From Lysobacterales bacterium (GTDB taxonomy: Bacteria; Pseudomonadota; Gammaproteobacteria; Xanthomonadales; SZUA-5): 64,000 bases of DNA. The notes beneath the pieces were generated by a model, which had not been told where the DNA came from, ran no database searches, and saw only the letters and a program-made list of their open reading frames with translations. Location of the stretch: assembly GCA_019187485.1 (NCBI GenBank), contig JABAQR010000014.1, forward strand, positions 94,697 through 158,696, written 5' to 3'. Shown piece after piece: positions 1 through 9,436 of this stretch (position 1 is the stretch's first letter; the number at the start of each line of letters is the position of its first letter). Made by a program: the position numbers and the translations under genes.

Positions 1-2328
1 GCGCTCGCTGCTGCCGGTGCCGGTGGACAGTTCCGGCGACAGTCGCAGGTAATCCACTGGCACGCCGCGCAGACGCTGCACCAGGGTCAGGTCACGGCCG
101 ACGTCCTTGAGGCCGACGCGCACCGCGAGTGGCTTCAGTTGCTGCGCGAAGGCCACCAGCGCTTCCATGCGATCAGCGAGCACCGCAGCCGGCAGAGTCA
201 GGGCAATCCCGGATCCCGACAGCCGCCGCTCCTGCAACATCTGGGTCAGATGCGTGGCCAGCGCGCCATCGTCCAGCGCCCATGGCGAGAGATCGACCAC
301 CAGGCGCACCTGGCGCCCGCGCTTCAGAAGGTCGGCGCGCACCGACAGCGCTTCGCCGATCACGAAGCGGTCGAGTTCGGCGACGCAGCCGAGTTCACGG
401 GCGACGCGCAGGAAGTCCTCCTGGCTGGCCGCCGGCTGGCCGGCGCCACCTGGGCGCCAGCACGTCGCCAGTTCGTATTGTCCGGGAACGCGACCGCGCA
501 GCGGCAGCCAGGGCGCGCCGCGGACTTCCATGGTCTGGCCGAAGCGGCGGCTTTGCAGGATGCCGCGCAATTGCGCATCGCGCTCGGCCGGGATCAGGCT
601 GGCGCTGGAGGCTTCGAACCACATGCAGCGATCACCGCCCAGATGCTGCGCGGCGAGGGCGGCGGCTTCGGCATTCTGTACCGCGATATCGGCCGACTCG
701 CCTTCCAGATGGGCCAGACCCAGGCTCGCCGCGAGCGCGAGTTCACGCTCGCCGATCTGGATGCGCCGTCGCAGCAGGCTCTCGCGCAGCGCCTCGGCGC
801 TGGCGAGCGCGGCGGCGCGGTCGCTGCGACGCAACAACACGAGGTAGCGGCAGTCCTGGTAGAGCGCGGGCAGGTCCTCGGCGCGCAGGTGTTCCTTGAG
901 CGCCTGACCGACGGCCACATCCAGCCGGCTCTGCCCGGAGATGCCGAGCGACTTGCGCAGCATCTCGTGCTCGTCCAGCGCGATGTACAGCACCACCGCT
1001 CCGGGCTGGCCGCGCGCGGCCTCGGCGCGTTCGATGAACTCGCGGCGCGGATACAGCCCGGTCGACTCGTCGCGCGCGGCGCCGCGCCGCGGCGCGAAGC
1101 GGCGGCTGCGCTTCAACCGCGCTTCGATCACGCTGACCAGGTGGCGTGGCTTCAGCGGCTTCAGCAGGTATTCGTCGGCACCGCCGGCGATCGCCTGTTC
1201 GCGCAGCGCCAGTTCGCGCGAACCGGCGACCAGCACCACCGGGATATCGGCGGTCTGTGCGCGCTCGCGCAGCCCGTGTACCAGTTTCATCGAATCCGCA
1301 CCACGCAGGTCGGCATCGATCACCGCCAATTGCGGCTTGAAGCCGTCGACGGCCTCGAGTGCTTCAGCGGCGCCCTGGCACAAACGCACGCTGTATCCGG
1401 CATCCTTGAGCCAGCCAGCCGCCTGCAGGCCGCGTTCGCGCTCGCCGTCGACCAGCAGCACGCGGCTGGGCGTCGCCGATGCGGTCGCCTCGGTGGTGAG
1501 CGCCACCAGCATCGCCAGAGGATCCAGCGGCGGCTCGAAGTACTTGACGCCCTGGCGCAGCGCCACCAGGCGCCGCCCCAGGTCCTGGCGTGGCGCCACG
1601 ACCGCCAGCGCCGGTTCGCGATGGTTTTCCCCAAGGACAGTCCTTGCGTTCACCGCGGCACGCAGGTGCGGCACGCTGTTGGCGCAGGCGGCGCCGACCA
1701 CGAGCGCGCGCGGAATGACGCTGGCGAGCAGCGCGAAAGCCTGCTCGGCGCGCGCGAAACTGCGTACCGAATAGCCCTGTTCGGCGATCGCCGGGGCAAG
1801 ATCGATGCCGAATTCGGCTTCCTCACCGATCAGCACGATGATCTCCCTGCCCAGCGGGCGCCGCGCGCCGGGAACCGGGAAGGTGGGCCTGCTCGTGCTC
1901 ACGGCGGTTGCCGCGACTTGCGCCGGCGCAGGTGTCGGCGCCGCCGGTTCGGGTTCCGGTGCGGCGGCGGGCAGCGCCCGCGCCTGCACCATGTCGAGCG
2001 CGAGCGCCGTGCTGGCGAGCGTGCTGACCAATGCCGACAGCGTGCGCAACTGCTCTGGATTGGGGGTCAGCGCAGTATCGACGAACACCCGCACGAAGGT
2101 CTCGAGCTCGCCCGCCTTGCGGCTCAGGGACAGTCGCAGCCGCTCGCAGGCGCGCACCAGTTGCTTGGCCGCCAGTTGCAGGCCGCGTCCATGCGCCGGA
2201 CTCCAGCGGCCCTGATTCAGCTTGTCCCAGGCCAGCACCAGACTGGTGGCGTGTTGCTTCAACTCCTCGCGGGCGCGCTCGAGGTGCGCTTCGACGCTCT
2301 GCTGCCGCGACTCCGCGCCTGAATTCAT
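1..2328 (-). CDS. Degenerate twin-receiver GGDEF/EAL signalling protein (3' end outside window)
   Basis: The gene starts at ATG 2328 behind a GGGGAG ribosome site and stays open for 776 codons to the window edge. In order I read a helical N-terminal region (residues 1-150), a pseudo-receiver (about 155-280) whose phospho-Asp position reads LVVGAAC, a proper receiver (about 287-400) with the VIDADL aspartate near 334 and the LLKP lysine near 389, a GGDEF-fold domain (about 425-560) and an EAL-fold domain (about 560 on). The GGDEF signature is replaced by YQDCRYLVLL and the EAL signature reads ELATCW, so neither diguanylate cyclase nor phosphodiesterase activity is likely. It probably acts as a c-di-GMP receptor or a protein-interaction output of a phosphorelay. 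It is divergent from the membrane protein gene at 2466. Confidence 0.75.
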   Translation of the reverse strand, partial: MNSGAESRQQSVEAHLERAREELKQHATSLVLAWDKLNQGRWSPAHGRGLQLAAKQLVRACERLRLSLSRKAGELETFVRVFVDTALTPNPEQLRTLSALVSTLASTALALDMVQARALPAAAPEPEPAAPTPAPAQVAATAVSTSRPTFPVPGARRPLGREIIVLIGEEAEFGIDLAPAIAEQGYSVRSFARAEQAFALLASVIPRALVVGAACANSVPHLRAAVNARTVLGENHREPALAVVAPRQDLGRRLVALRQGVKYFEPPLDPLAMLVALTTEATASATPSRVLLVDGERERGLQAAGWLKDAGYSVRLCQGAAEALEAVDGFKPQLAVIDADLRGADSMKLVHGLRERAQTADIPVVLVAGSRELALREQAIAGGADEYLLKPLKPRHLVSVIEARLKRSRRFAPRRGAARDESTGLYPRREFIERAEAARGQPGAVVLYIALDEHEMLRKSLGISGQSRLDVAVGQALKEHLRAEDLPALYQDCRYLVLLRRSDRAAALASAEALRESLLRRRIQIGERELALAASLGLAHLEGESADIAVQNAEAAALAAQHLGGDRCMWFEASSASLIPAERDAQLRGILQSRRFGQTMEVRGAPWLPLRGRVPGQYELATCWRPGGAGQPAASQEDFLRVARELGCVAELDRFVIGEALSVRADLLKRGRQVRLVVDLSPWALDDGALATHLTQMLQERRLSGSGIALTLPAAVLADRMEALVAFAQQLKPLAVRVGLKDVGRDLTLVQRLRGVPVDYLRLSPELSTGTGSSER

Positions 2329-2465
2329 CGCGCATCTCCCCAAGGATCGACGCCGATTCTGCACCCGATCGCGCCCCGCGAGTGTGCGCGCGTTCAGGAT
2401 CCGGACGCGCTGTCCGGCCCGCGTCGGGTGTAGGCTTCCCGGGCCCGATTGGAGGAGCGACGGAA

Positions 2466-2912
2466 ATGCGATCCAGCAGCGGACGCAGTCGGTTCGGCGG
2501 CTACCTTCCGTCCTTGCTGGCGATCACGGCCCTGGTGGTGGACGTGCTGTTCAACTGCTTCAGCTATGCGGCGCTCGCGGAACATCCGGAAATGGGCAAC
2601 GCCTTCCGCAATGCCATCAAGAACGATTCGCCGATCGTGGAGAGCTACATCGCCGGTGGTCGATTCTTGCGCAGCCTGCCCGGCATGGCTCGCATCGGCG
2701 ACGACACCGCCGCCGCCGCCGCCGCGCCTCTGCTGGCGCGCGTCAAGGACTTTCCGCAAGGCGCAGACGCGGTGTTCTTCGGCAACGCGAAGAGCGGAGC
2801 GCACGCGCGCATGCTGTGGGGGCGCATCCTGATGCCTTTCCTGGCGCTGCTGGCGATCGTGCTCTGGGTGCGGCGACAGAAACCGGTGCAGACACGTCCG
2901 GCGTCGCGTTGA
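2466..2912 (+). CDS. Small two-helix membrane protein of unknown function
   Basis: A 148-residue protein. ATG 2466 is preceded by GGAGG at 2452-2456. It has a hydrophobic helix at about residues 15-37 and a second at about 118-135, followed by a basic tail (RRQKP), so the central roughly 80 residues should sit on the periplasmic side. A run of six alanines near residue 80 is encoded by a GCC microsatellite. No family was recognised. It is divergent from the GGDEF/EAL gene with 137 bp between the starts, so the two may share a control region. Base composition is typical of the window. Confidence 0.55.
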   Translation: MRSSSGRSRFGGYLPSLLAITALVVDVLFNCFSYAALAEHPEMGNAFRNAIKNDSPIVESYIAGGRFLRSLPGMARIGDDTAAAAAAPLLARVKDFPQGADAVFFGNAKSGAHARMLWGRILMPFLALLAIVLWVRRQKPVQTRPASR

Positions 2913-3376
2913 CGACGAACCCGATGGCGCCTTCGATCCGATGAGCGCGAGGATTGCCCGACTTCGAGCCAGCGGAGCATCGCAGCATCCGCCTGTGGGC
3001 GGATTCGGACAGCGTGACTGCTCGCCAAATGATCTATTCATATGTCATTCAGTTAATGACTTGTTGTGCGGTGCAGCAAATGGTTTCGCGAGATACCAAC
3101 ACTGAATCAAGCGTGAATACTAAAGCTCGCTTCTGTTCAGGTTCAGAATGCCACTGAGTGCTCGAATTGGATGCTGCATTGCAGCACAACTGACGCCCCG
3201 CGGCACATTGTGCCCCGATTGACCCCTGAATGAACGCTGATTAGTGTGCGCGCCGGTCACGACGTCGAGTCCTCACTGGGGAGGTCTGGATTCCGTCGTG
3301 GCCGCTTCGTTCATCCCAACGCCGGCCGGGTCCACCCGGTCCTAAGTATCTCTTGGACTTTCTGGGGGTTGCACTC
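2913..3376. other. Intergenic region upstream of the subtilase gene, AT-rich core
   Basis: 464 bp without a convincing gene. Positions 3020-3240 are clearly richer in A+T than the surroundings, as expected for a regulated promoter region. Two perfect palindromes are visible: GTCATT-5-AATGAC at 3044-3060 and TGCTGC-ATT-GCAGCA at 3172-3186. They could be regulator sites for the secreted protease gene. I cannot name the regulator. Confidence 0.4.
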
Positions 3377-5701
3377 ATGCAAAAGGTTGGTTCCAGTCTG
3401 GCGATTGCGATCGCAATGTCGCTCCCGTCCCTCGCGGTCTCGGCCGATCTGCGGCCTTCGTCGCGTCCGGTCGAGGGTCAGTACATCGTCGTGCTGAAGG
3501 AAAGCCACGTGCGCTTCGGCGACAACACCGGGGCGCGCACTTCCCTGCCCGACGTGCTGACCGCAGCGGTCGATGTGTCTGCCGCCTACGGGGCGCGCTA
3601 CGTGCGTCACTTCGAGAAGGTGCTGCCGGGTTTCGTGATCCAGGCCACCGCGGCCGATGTGGACCGCATGTTGTTCGATCCACGCATCGACTACATCGAG
3701 CAGGACGGCATCGTCGTCGCCAGCGCCACCCAGTCCGGCGCCACCTGGGGCATCGATCGCGTCGACCAGCGCGCGCTGCCGCTCAGCAGCACCTACACCT
3801 ATGACACCACGGCGAGCAATGTGCACGCCTACATCGTCGACACCGGCGTGCTCGGCAGCCACACCCAGTTCACCGGGCGCATGGGCAACGGCTACACCGC
3901 CATTTCCGACTCCAACGGCACCAACGACTGCAACGGCCACGGTACGCACGTCGCCGGCACCGTCGGCGGCAGCACCTACGGCGTCGCCAAGGGCGTCACC
4001 ATCCACCCGGTGCGCGTGCTCGGCTGCAACGGCTCCGGCACCAACTCCGGCGTGATCGCCGGCATGGACTGGGTCGTCAGCAACCGCGTCCAACCCGCAG
4101 TTGCGAATATGAGCCTCGGCGGAGGCGCTTCCACCGCGACCGACGACGCCATCCAGCGCATGTACGCCGCGGGCGTCACCGTGGTCGTCGCGGCCGGCAA
4201 CGACAACGCGAATGCCTGCAACTATTCGCCGGCGCGTGCCCCGAACGCGATCACGGTCGGCTCCACGACCAACACCGACGCGCGCTCCTCCTTCTCGAAC
4301 TACGGCACCTGCGTCGACATCTTCGGGCCAGGCTCGAACATCCTGTCGGCCTGGTACACCGGCACCAGCGCCACCAACACCATCAGCGGCACCTCGATGG
4401 CCTCGCCGCATGTGGCCGGCGTTGCCGCGCTCTACCTCGCGGCCAATCCGTCGGCGACGCCGGCGCAGGTCGCCAGTGCGCTCAACAGCAATGCCACGCT
4501 GAACGTGGTCACCGGTGCCGGTACCGGTTCCCCGAACCGGCTGGTGTATTCGCTGTTCGGCGGCACGCCGCCGGCCAACGTTCCACCGACTGCCAACTTC
4601 AGCTTCACCACCAGCGGCCTGACCGCGACCTTCACCAACACCTCCACCGACAGCGACGGCACGATCGCCTCGCGCAGCTGGAACTTCGGTGATGGCACCA
4701 CCTCGACCACCAACAACCCGAGCAAGACCTACAGCGCGGCCGGCACCTACACGGTCACGCTGACGGTCACCGACGACGACGGCGCCAGCAGTTCGACCTC
4801 ACGTTCGGTCACGGTGTCCTCCGGTGGCGGTGGCGGCAGCGCCCTCAGCAACGGCGTGGCGCGCGCGGGCTCCACGGCTTCGACCAGCGCGAACAGCGAC
4901 TACGACGATTACACCGTCGCGATCCCGGCCGGTGCGACCAACCTGACCATCGCCACCAGCGGTGCGTCCGGTGATATCGACCTGCACGTCAAGTTCGGTG
5001 CCCAGGCCACCACCAGTGTCTACGACTGCCGTCCGTACAGCTCTTCCGGCAACGAGACCTGCAGCTTCGCGACGCCGAGCGTCGGCACCTACTACGTCCG
5101 TGTCTATGGCTACCAGACCGGCACCGTGAACTACAACATCACGGCCTCCTGGAGCACCGGCGGTGGCGGCGGCACGGTCACCGAGAAGTTGTCCAACGGC
5201 AACTTCGACACGATCACCTCCAGCACCAACTCGGCGCCGGATGGCTCGTGGGCGCGCTCGGCTTACACCGGCACCTCCTTCAATACCCTGGTGGCCGGCC
5301 AGAGCAACGCACAGTCCGGCGGCAGTTACGCCTACCTCGGAGTCAACGCCAGCACCAGCTCGCAGACCGTGCAGAGCAAGCCGACCCTGATCCCGGCCGG
5401 TGCCACCCAGGCGACGCTGTCCTTCTACACCTCGATCGTGACCAGCGAGACCACCACCTCGACCGCCTACGACAAGTTGCAGGTGCAACTGGTCGATGCC
5501 GGCACGAACGCGGTGATCACGACCCTGGTGACCCTGTCGAACCTCAATAAGACCACCAGCGCCTCCACCTACGTGCAGCGCAGCTACAACGTCGCGGCGT
5601 ACAAGGGTCGCAATGTGCGCATCCGCTTCGTGGCCACCACCGACGTCTCGCTGGCGACGACCTTCCGGGTCGACACGGTCAGCCTGCGCACGGACGGCTG
5701 A
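3377..5701 (+). CDS. Secreted S8 (subtilisin-family) serine protease with PKD and PPC domains
   Basis: A 774-residue exoprotease. ATG 3377 is chosen because a GGGGG ribosome site lies 8 bp upstream and a signal peptide follows at once (hydrophobic [15 protein letters not shown], cleavage near residue 23). An inhibitor I9 propeptide (about 30-110) precedes the S8 catalytic domain, whose triad is Asp155 (VDTGV), His188 (GHGTHVAG) and Ser340 (GTSMASPH), a proteinase K-like arrangement. Then come a PKD domain (about 405-480, WNFGDG), a PPC domain (about 495-590) and a C-terminal jelly-roll-like module (about 600-774). The accessory domains are typical of proteases secreted by the type II system and processed after export. 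The gene stands alone and ends at a strong terminator. Confidence 0.93.
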   Translation: MQKVGSSLAIAIAMSLPSLAVSADLRPSSRPVEGQYIVVLKESHVRFGDNTGARTSLPDVLTAAVDVSAAYGARYVRHFEKVLPGFVIQATAADVDRMLFDPRIDYIEQDGIVVASATQSGATWGIDRVDQRALPLSSTYTYDTTASNVHAYIVDTGVLGSHTQFTGRMGNGYTAISDSNGTNDCNGHGTHVAGTVGGSTYGVAKGVTIHPVRVLGCNGSGTNSGVIAGMDWVVSNRVQPAVANMSLGGGASTATDDAIQRMYAAGVTVVVAAGNDNANACNYSPARAPNAITVGSTTNTDARSSFSNYGTCVDIFGPGSNILSAWYTGTSATNTISGTSMASPHVAGVAALYLAANPSATPAQVASALNSNATLNVVTGAGTGSPNRLVYSLFGGTPPANVPPTANFSFTTSGLTATFTNTSTDSDGTIASRSWNFGDGTTSTTNNPSKTYSAAGTYTVTLTVTDDDGASSSTSRSVTVSSGGGGGSALSNGVARAGSTASTSANSDYDDYTVAIPAGATNLTIATSGASGDIDLHVKFGAQATTSVYDCRPYSSSGNETCSFATPSVGTYYVRVYGYQTGTVNYNITASWSTGGGGGTVTEKLSNGNFDTITSSTNSAPDGSWARSAYTGTSFNTLVAGQSNAQSGGSYAYLGVNASTSSQTVQSKPTLIPAGATQATLSFYTSIVTSETTTSTAYDKLQVQLVDAGTNAVITTLVTLSNLNKTTSASTYVQRSYNVAAYKGRNVRIRFVATTDVSLATTFRVDTVSLRTDG

Positions 5702-5752
5702 GCATGGGTCCAGGCGGGCGTCGCTTCGGCGGCGCCTCGCCATGCAGCACCC

Positions 5753-5781
5753 AAAGCCCCGGGGGAAACTCCGGGGCTTTT
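5753..5781 (+). terminator. Rho-independent terminator after the subtilase gene
   Basis: A 10-bp GC-rich perfect stem (AAAGCCCCGG paired with CCGGGGCTTT, 5753-5762 with 5771-5780) encloses an 8-nt loop and ends in a short T run. It starts 51 bp after the protease stop codon. Confidence 0.85.
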
Positions 5782-6105
5782 CCGTTCGTGCGCCCGACAG
5801 GGCGCGCCTGCTTGGAGGTGAGAGTCCGCTACTCGCCCGGCAAGGGGAAGCGTCGGCCAAACGACAGGGGCGTCGCGGATAACTGTGGATCCGGAGGAAG
5901 CTGGAGGCGAGTCGGGTGAACGGCCACGGTCTTCGGTCCCTTTGCCAGCGTCGTCGTGCAGCGGATCCACGTGGGTCGTGCGGGTTGGCTGGAGCGGGTA
6001 CCGCTCCGCGGCTGACATTCGTCACGCGTCGCGGATGACACCCCACACTGCCGCGTCGCGGCCCCACCATCGATGCTGGACTCCCCCGGATCCGGAGTTC
6101 TGTCG
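5782..6105. other. Intergenic region upstream of the ABC exporter operon
   Basis: 324 bp with no supported gene. The only clear structure is a perfect 7-bp inverted repeat with a 3-nt loop at 5991-6007 (GGAGCGG-GTA-CCGCTCC). No confident promoter hexamers were found, though the operon promoter must lie here. Confidence 0.35.
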
Positions 6106-7011
6106 ATGGGGTACGCCTCGATCGCCGAACTGCGTGGCGCCAGCAAGCGCTACGGCAAGCACATCGCCCTGCAACCCACCGATCTTTCCATTCGCGCCGG
6201 CGAAGTCCTCGCACTGCTGGGCCCCAACGGCGCCGGCAAGACCACCGTGCTCGGGCTGCTCACCGGGCGGCTGTCGGCGGACGCCGGCAGCGCGCGGCTG
6301 TTCGGCGCCGATCCGCGCGACTGGCGGGCTCGTCGTCGCATCGGTGTGATGCTGCAGGATGGTCGGTTGCCGGAAACGCTGCGCGTGTCCGAGCACATCG
6401 CGCTGTACGCGGGCTATTACCCGAAGCCGAGACCGCTGGAGGAGACACTCGAGCTCGCGGGCCTCACCGACATCGCCCAACGTCGCTACGAGCAGCTCTC
6501 CGGCGGCCAGCAGCGGCGTGTGCAGTTCGCACTGGCGATCTGCGGGCGTGCACCGCTGCTGTTCGTCGACGAGCCGACGGTTGGCCTCGATGTCGAGGCG
6601 CGACGCAATTTCTGGCAAGTGCTGGGACAGTTGCGTGCGGAAGGCAGCAGCATCGTGCTGACCACCCACTACCTCGAAGAGGCCGATGCGCTGGCCGACC
6701 GCATCGTGCTGCTCGCCGGGGGCCGCATCTTCGCCGAAGACACGCCGGCCGGCATCAAGGCGCGCGCCAGCGGCAAGCGCCTGCGCTGCCGTACCCGGTT
6801 GTCGGCGGCAATGCTGCGGGGCTGGCCGGAGGTCGGCAAGGTCCACGTCGAAGGCGAGCGCACCGAGATCTGCAGCCACGCGCCCGAGGTGCTGTTGCGC
6901 CGCCTGCTCGCGGCGGACGCCGACCTCGTCGACCTGGAGGTGCTGCCGCTCAGCCTCGAGGAAGCCTTCCTGACCCTGACTGCCACGAGCGCATCGAAGG
7001 AGGCCGCATGA
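6106..7011 (+). CDS. ABC transporter ATP-binding protein (ABC-2 exporter type)
   Basis: A 301-residue ATPase of the DrrA/CcmA-like drug or lipid exporter group. Visible motifs are Walker [10 protein letters not shown] (about residue 40), signature LSGGQQRR, Walker B LLFVDEPT and the switch histidine in TTHYLEE. The C-terminal 80 residues form the extra domain common in these exporters. I chose ATG 6106 over the in-frame ATG 6073 because GGAG sits 8 bp before it. The stop overlaps the permease start by 4 bp (ATGA), so the two are translationally coupled. The neighbouring histidine kinase and response regulator suggest induction by a membrane or antibiotic stress. Confidence 0.9.
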   Translation: MGYASIAELRGASKRYGKHIALQPTDLSIRAGEVLALLGPNGAGKTTVLGLLTGRLSADAGSARLFGADPRDWRARRRIGVMLQDGRLPETLRVSEHIALYAGYYPKPRPLEETLELAGLTDIAQRRYEQLSGGQQRRVQFALAICGRAPLLFVDEPTVGLDVEARRNFWQVLGQLRAEGSSIVLTTHYLEEADALADRIVLLAGGRIFAEDTPAGIKARASGKRLRCRTRLSAAMLRGWPEVGKVHVEGERTEICSHAPEVLLRRLLAADADLVDLEVLPLSLEEAFLTLTATSASKEAA

Positions 7012-7772
7012 ACGCCGCCATTGCCACCGGACCCAGCCTCGTCGGCCTCTGCCTGCGCGAAGCCGGCTACGAGTTCCTGCGCCAGTTGCGTACGCCCGCC
7101 GTGGCGGTGCCGACGCTCGCCTTCCCGCTGGTGTTCTACGTGCTGTTCGGTCTGGTGCTGCCCGGCAAGTGGGGGCAATACGACAAGACTGCCTATCTGC
7201 TCGCCACCTACGGCGTATTTGGAGTGATCGGCCCGGCACTGTTCGGCTTCGGCGTCGGCCTCGCGCTCGAACGTCACAGCGGCTGGCTGGAACTGAAACG
7301 CGTCAGTCCGATGCCGATCGGCGCCTATTTCTTCAGCAAGATCGCGATGAGCCTGGGTTTTGGCCTGATCGTCGTGGTGCTGCTGTCGATCGCCGCGATC
7401 GGTTTTGGCGGCGTGCGCATCGATCCGATCACCTGGCTCAAGCTGACTGGTGTGCTGCTGGTCGGCACCCTGCCTTTCTGTGCGATCGGCCTGTGGGTGG
7501 GCTCACTGGTCTCCGGCCAGGCGGCGGTCGCGGTCATCAACCTGATCTACCTGCCGATGTCGGTGTTGTCCGGCTTGTGGCTGCCGCTGTTCGCCTTCCC
7601 GGTGATCCTGCAGAAGTTCGCGGTGATCTGGCCGGCCTGGCACCTCGCGCAACTGGCGCTCGGCATGATCGGTCAGGCGCAGGACGCCAAGCTCGTGCTG
7701 CACACTGGCGTGCTGCTGGCGACTTCCGTGCTGTTCCTGAGTTTGGCGGCGCTGAAGCTGCGGGAGAGGTGA
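7008..7772 (+). CDS. ABC-2 type transporter permease
   Basis: A 254-residue inner membrane protein with six predicted hydrophobic segments, including clusters near residues 35-55, 65-90, 110-135, 145-165, 175-195 and 230-248, as in ABC-2 permeases. It starts within the stop of the ATPase gene (ATGA at 7008-7011) and should form a dimeric channel with two copies of that ATPase. Substrate is unknown. Family members paired with DesK/LiaS-like sensors often export lipids, antibiotics or peptides, but nothing in this sequence decides the cargo. Confidence 0.88.
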   Translation: MNAAIATGPSLVGLCLREAGYEFLRQLRTPAVAVPTLAFPLVFYVLFGLVLPGKWGQYDKTAYLLATYGVFGVIGPALFGFGVGLALERHSGWLELKRVSPMPIGAYFFSKIAMSLGFGLIVVVLLSIAAIGFGGVRIDPITWLKLTGVLLVGTLPFCAIGLWVGSLVSGQAAVAVINLIYLPMSVLSGLWLPLFAFPVILQKFAVIWPAWHLAQLALGMIGQAQDAKLVLHTGVLLATSVLFLSLAALKLRER

Positions 7773-7859
7773 GGAGGGCGTATCCGCGGGCCGCCGCCGA
7801 CAACATCCTGACGGCGCACGCCGACAGTCATCCGCTTTCGAGCACCGCCAGGAGCGGTC

Positions 7860-8285
7860 ATGGGCATCGCCAGACCCGCGCTGCTCGCGATCCTGCAACA
7901 ACGTTGCGAGCGGAACCGCGGGCGCCACCCGGGAGTCGACTGGACACGAGTCGAAGCGCGCGTGCAGGCGCAGCCGGGTGCACTCGCGACATGGGCTTCG
8001 ATGGAGGACAGCGGTGGCGAATCGGATGCGGTCGACATCGACGCCAACGGCCGCATGCCCAGGTGTGATTGCAGCCCCGAGAGCCTGGTCGGCCGCCGCA
8101 GTCTCTGCCGCAACCAGGCCGCGCTGGAAGCACGCAAGCACGACAAGCCGCACTGGCGGCGTCGATCGGCATCGAACTGCTCGACGAAGTGCAATGCACT
8201 GCAAGGATTGCGTGTGATCGCCTTCGCTGCCAGCCTGCCCTTCGGATCCTTGGAACTGCCGATCGACGAGGCTTTGCTGTGGTGA
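7860..8285 (+). pseudogene. Decayed DUF4256-family gene (frameshifted, truncated)
   Basis: Starting at ATG 7860, with GGAG 5 bp upstream, residues 1-98 match the DUF4256 pattern as I know it: LLAILQQRCERN, HPGVDW, MEDSGGESDAV, DCSPESLVGRRSLC, ALEARKHDKP. The expected continuation (ALAASIGIELLDEVQ) is present, but one frame over, at about 8145-8190. After that the original frame resumes briefly (ALQGL) before the similarity ends. The usual C-terminal half, with its conserved tryptophan and tyrosines, is missing. The residual frame runs to a TGA at 8283-8285 that overlaps the kinase start, so ribosomes could still pass through and couple kinase translation. The family function is unknown. Confidence 0.6.
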
Positions 8286-9436
8286 ATGACCCGTCGCCTG
8301 CTCCCCCGGCCAGCATCAACGGGCGCGCGATCGATCTCGGCCTCTTCGAACGGCCGGGGATCGGGCTCGTCTATCTGTTCTTCGTGTTCCTGCCGCTGAT
8401 GTTCCCGCCGCGCGTGGGCGCACTGGCGATCAGCGCGAGCGCCATCGCCTGCGTGCTGTTCCTGCCGATCTACTACGCCTCCTTCCGGCGCGAGTCGGGA
8501 CACTGGCCGATCGCCGCGAGCGCGCTGGTCGGCTATGCGCTGATCCCGCTCAACCCCGGCGGCAACACCTTCATCATTTACGCGATGGCGATGGCCGCGC
8601 ACCGCTTGCCGCCGCGCATGGCGGTTGGGCTCTCGGCCGGGTTGCTGCTGGTCATGGGCATGGAGTTCCTGGGGCTCGGCCGGGAGCCGGTCGCGGCGCT
8701 TGGCTTCGTTGCAGTGGTTGCGGTGATCGGCACGATGGTCGTCGCCGGAACGCTGTACACGCGCGTGCAGCAGCGCCGGATCGCCGAACTCAAGCTCTCG
8801 CACGACGAGGTCCGTCGGCTCGCCGCGCTGGCCGAGCGCGAACGCATCGCACGCGATCTGCATGATCTGCTCGGGCACACGCTGTCGATCGTGGTGCTGA
8901 AGAGCGAACTCGCCGGCAAGCTCATCGCACACCGGCCGGAAGTGGCCCGCGCGCAGATCGGCGAGGTCGAGCAGGTCGCGCGCCAGGCGTTGCGCGAAGT
9001 GCGCGAGGCGGTGACGGGCTATCGCAGCGGCGATTTGCAAGCGGAACTCGCTGCTGCGCGACTGGTGCTGCTGGGCGCGGAGATCGAACTGCACCACCGA
9101 ATCGAGGTCGACGCGCTGCCGGTGGCGGTCGAAGCGGCGCTCGCGCTCGGCCTGCGCGAGGCCGTCACCAATGTGTTGCGGCATGCCGGTGCGCGGCGCA
9201 TCGACGTACGTCTGGAACGACAGGGTGAGCGCGTCTGCCTGCGGGTCGGCGACGACGGCCGCGGCGGCATCGAACGCAGCGGCAATGGTCTCGTCGGCAT
9301 GCGCGAGCGGCTCGCCGCGCTCGGCGGCGAGGTCCTCATCGAATCGCCGCCCGGCGACGGCACGCGGCTGACGCTGTGCGTTCCGCTCCGTCACGAGGAA
9401 TCGGTGGCGCTGCCTTCGCCTGGAGCGGGCGCATGA
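8279..9436 (+). CDS. DesK-type sensor histidine kinase
   Basis: A 385-residue membrane histidine kinase of the HisKA_3 class. The N-terminal half has about five or six transmembrane helices (residues 20-165) and no sizeable extracellular domain, as in DesK/LiaS sensors of membrane state. The dimerisation/phosphoacceptor box is ERERIARDLHDLLGHTLS (His near 205), followed by the HATPase N box EAVTNVLRHA and G boxes GDDGRG and NGLVGMRERL. No ATG fits the start. GTG 8279 (or GTG 8282) lies 7-10 bp after GAGG. The stop overlaps the regulator start by 4 bp. The kinase probably senses the membrane or the substrate of the upstream exporter. Confidence 0.88.
   Translation: MVNDPSPAPPASINGRAIDLGLFERPGIGLVYLFFVFLPLMFPPRVGALAISASAIACVLFLPIYYASFRRESGHWPIAASALVGYALIPLNPGGNTFIIYAMAMAAHRLPPRMAVGLSAGLLLVMGMEFLGLGREPVAALGFVAVVAVIGTMVVAGTLYTRVQQRRIAELKLSHDEVRRLAALAERERIARDLHDLLGHTLSIVVLKSELAGKLIAHRPEVARAQIGEVEQVARQALREVREAVTGYRSGDLQAELAAARLVLLGAEIELHHRIEVDALPVAVEAALALGLREAVTNVLRHAGARRIDVRLERQGERVCLRVGDDGRGGIERSGNGLVGMRERLAALGGEVLIESPPGDGTRLTLCVPLRHEESVALPSPGAGA

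Noticed and set aside
139..2322. Long plus-strand open frame opposite the GGDEF/EAL gene
   Set aside because: Its translation is low-complexity Arg/Ala/Gln, while the minus strand gives receiver and GGDEF/EAL folds.
2954..3157. 67-codon plus-strand frame before the subtilase gene
   Set aside because: It lies in an AT-rich control region, with no ribosome site and no similarity I recognise.
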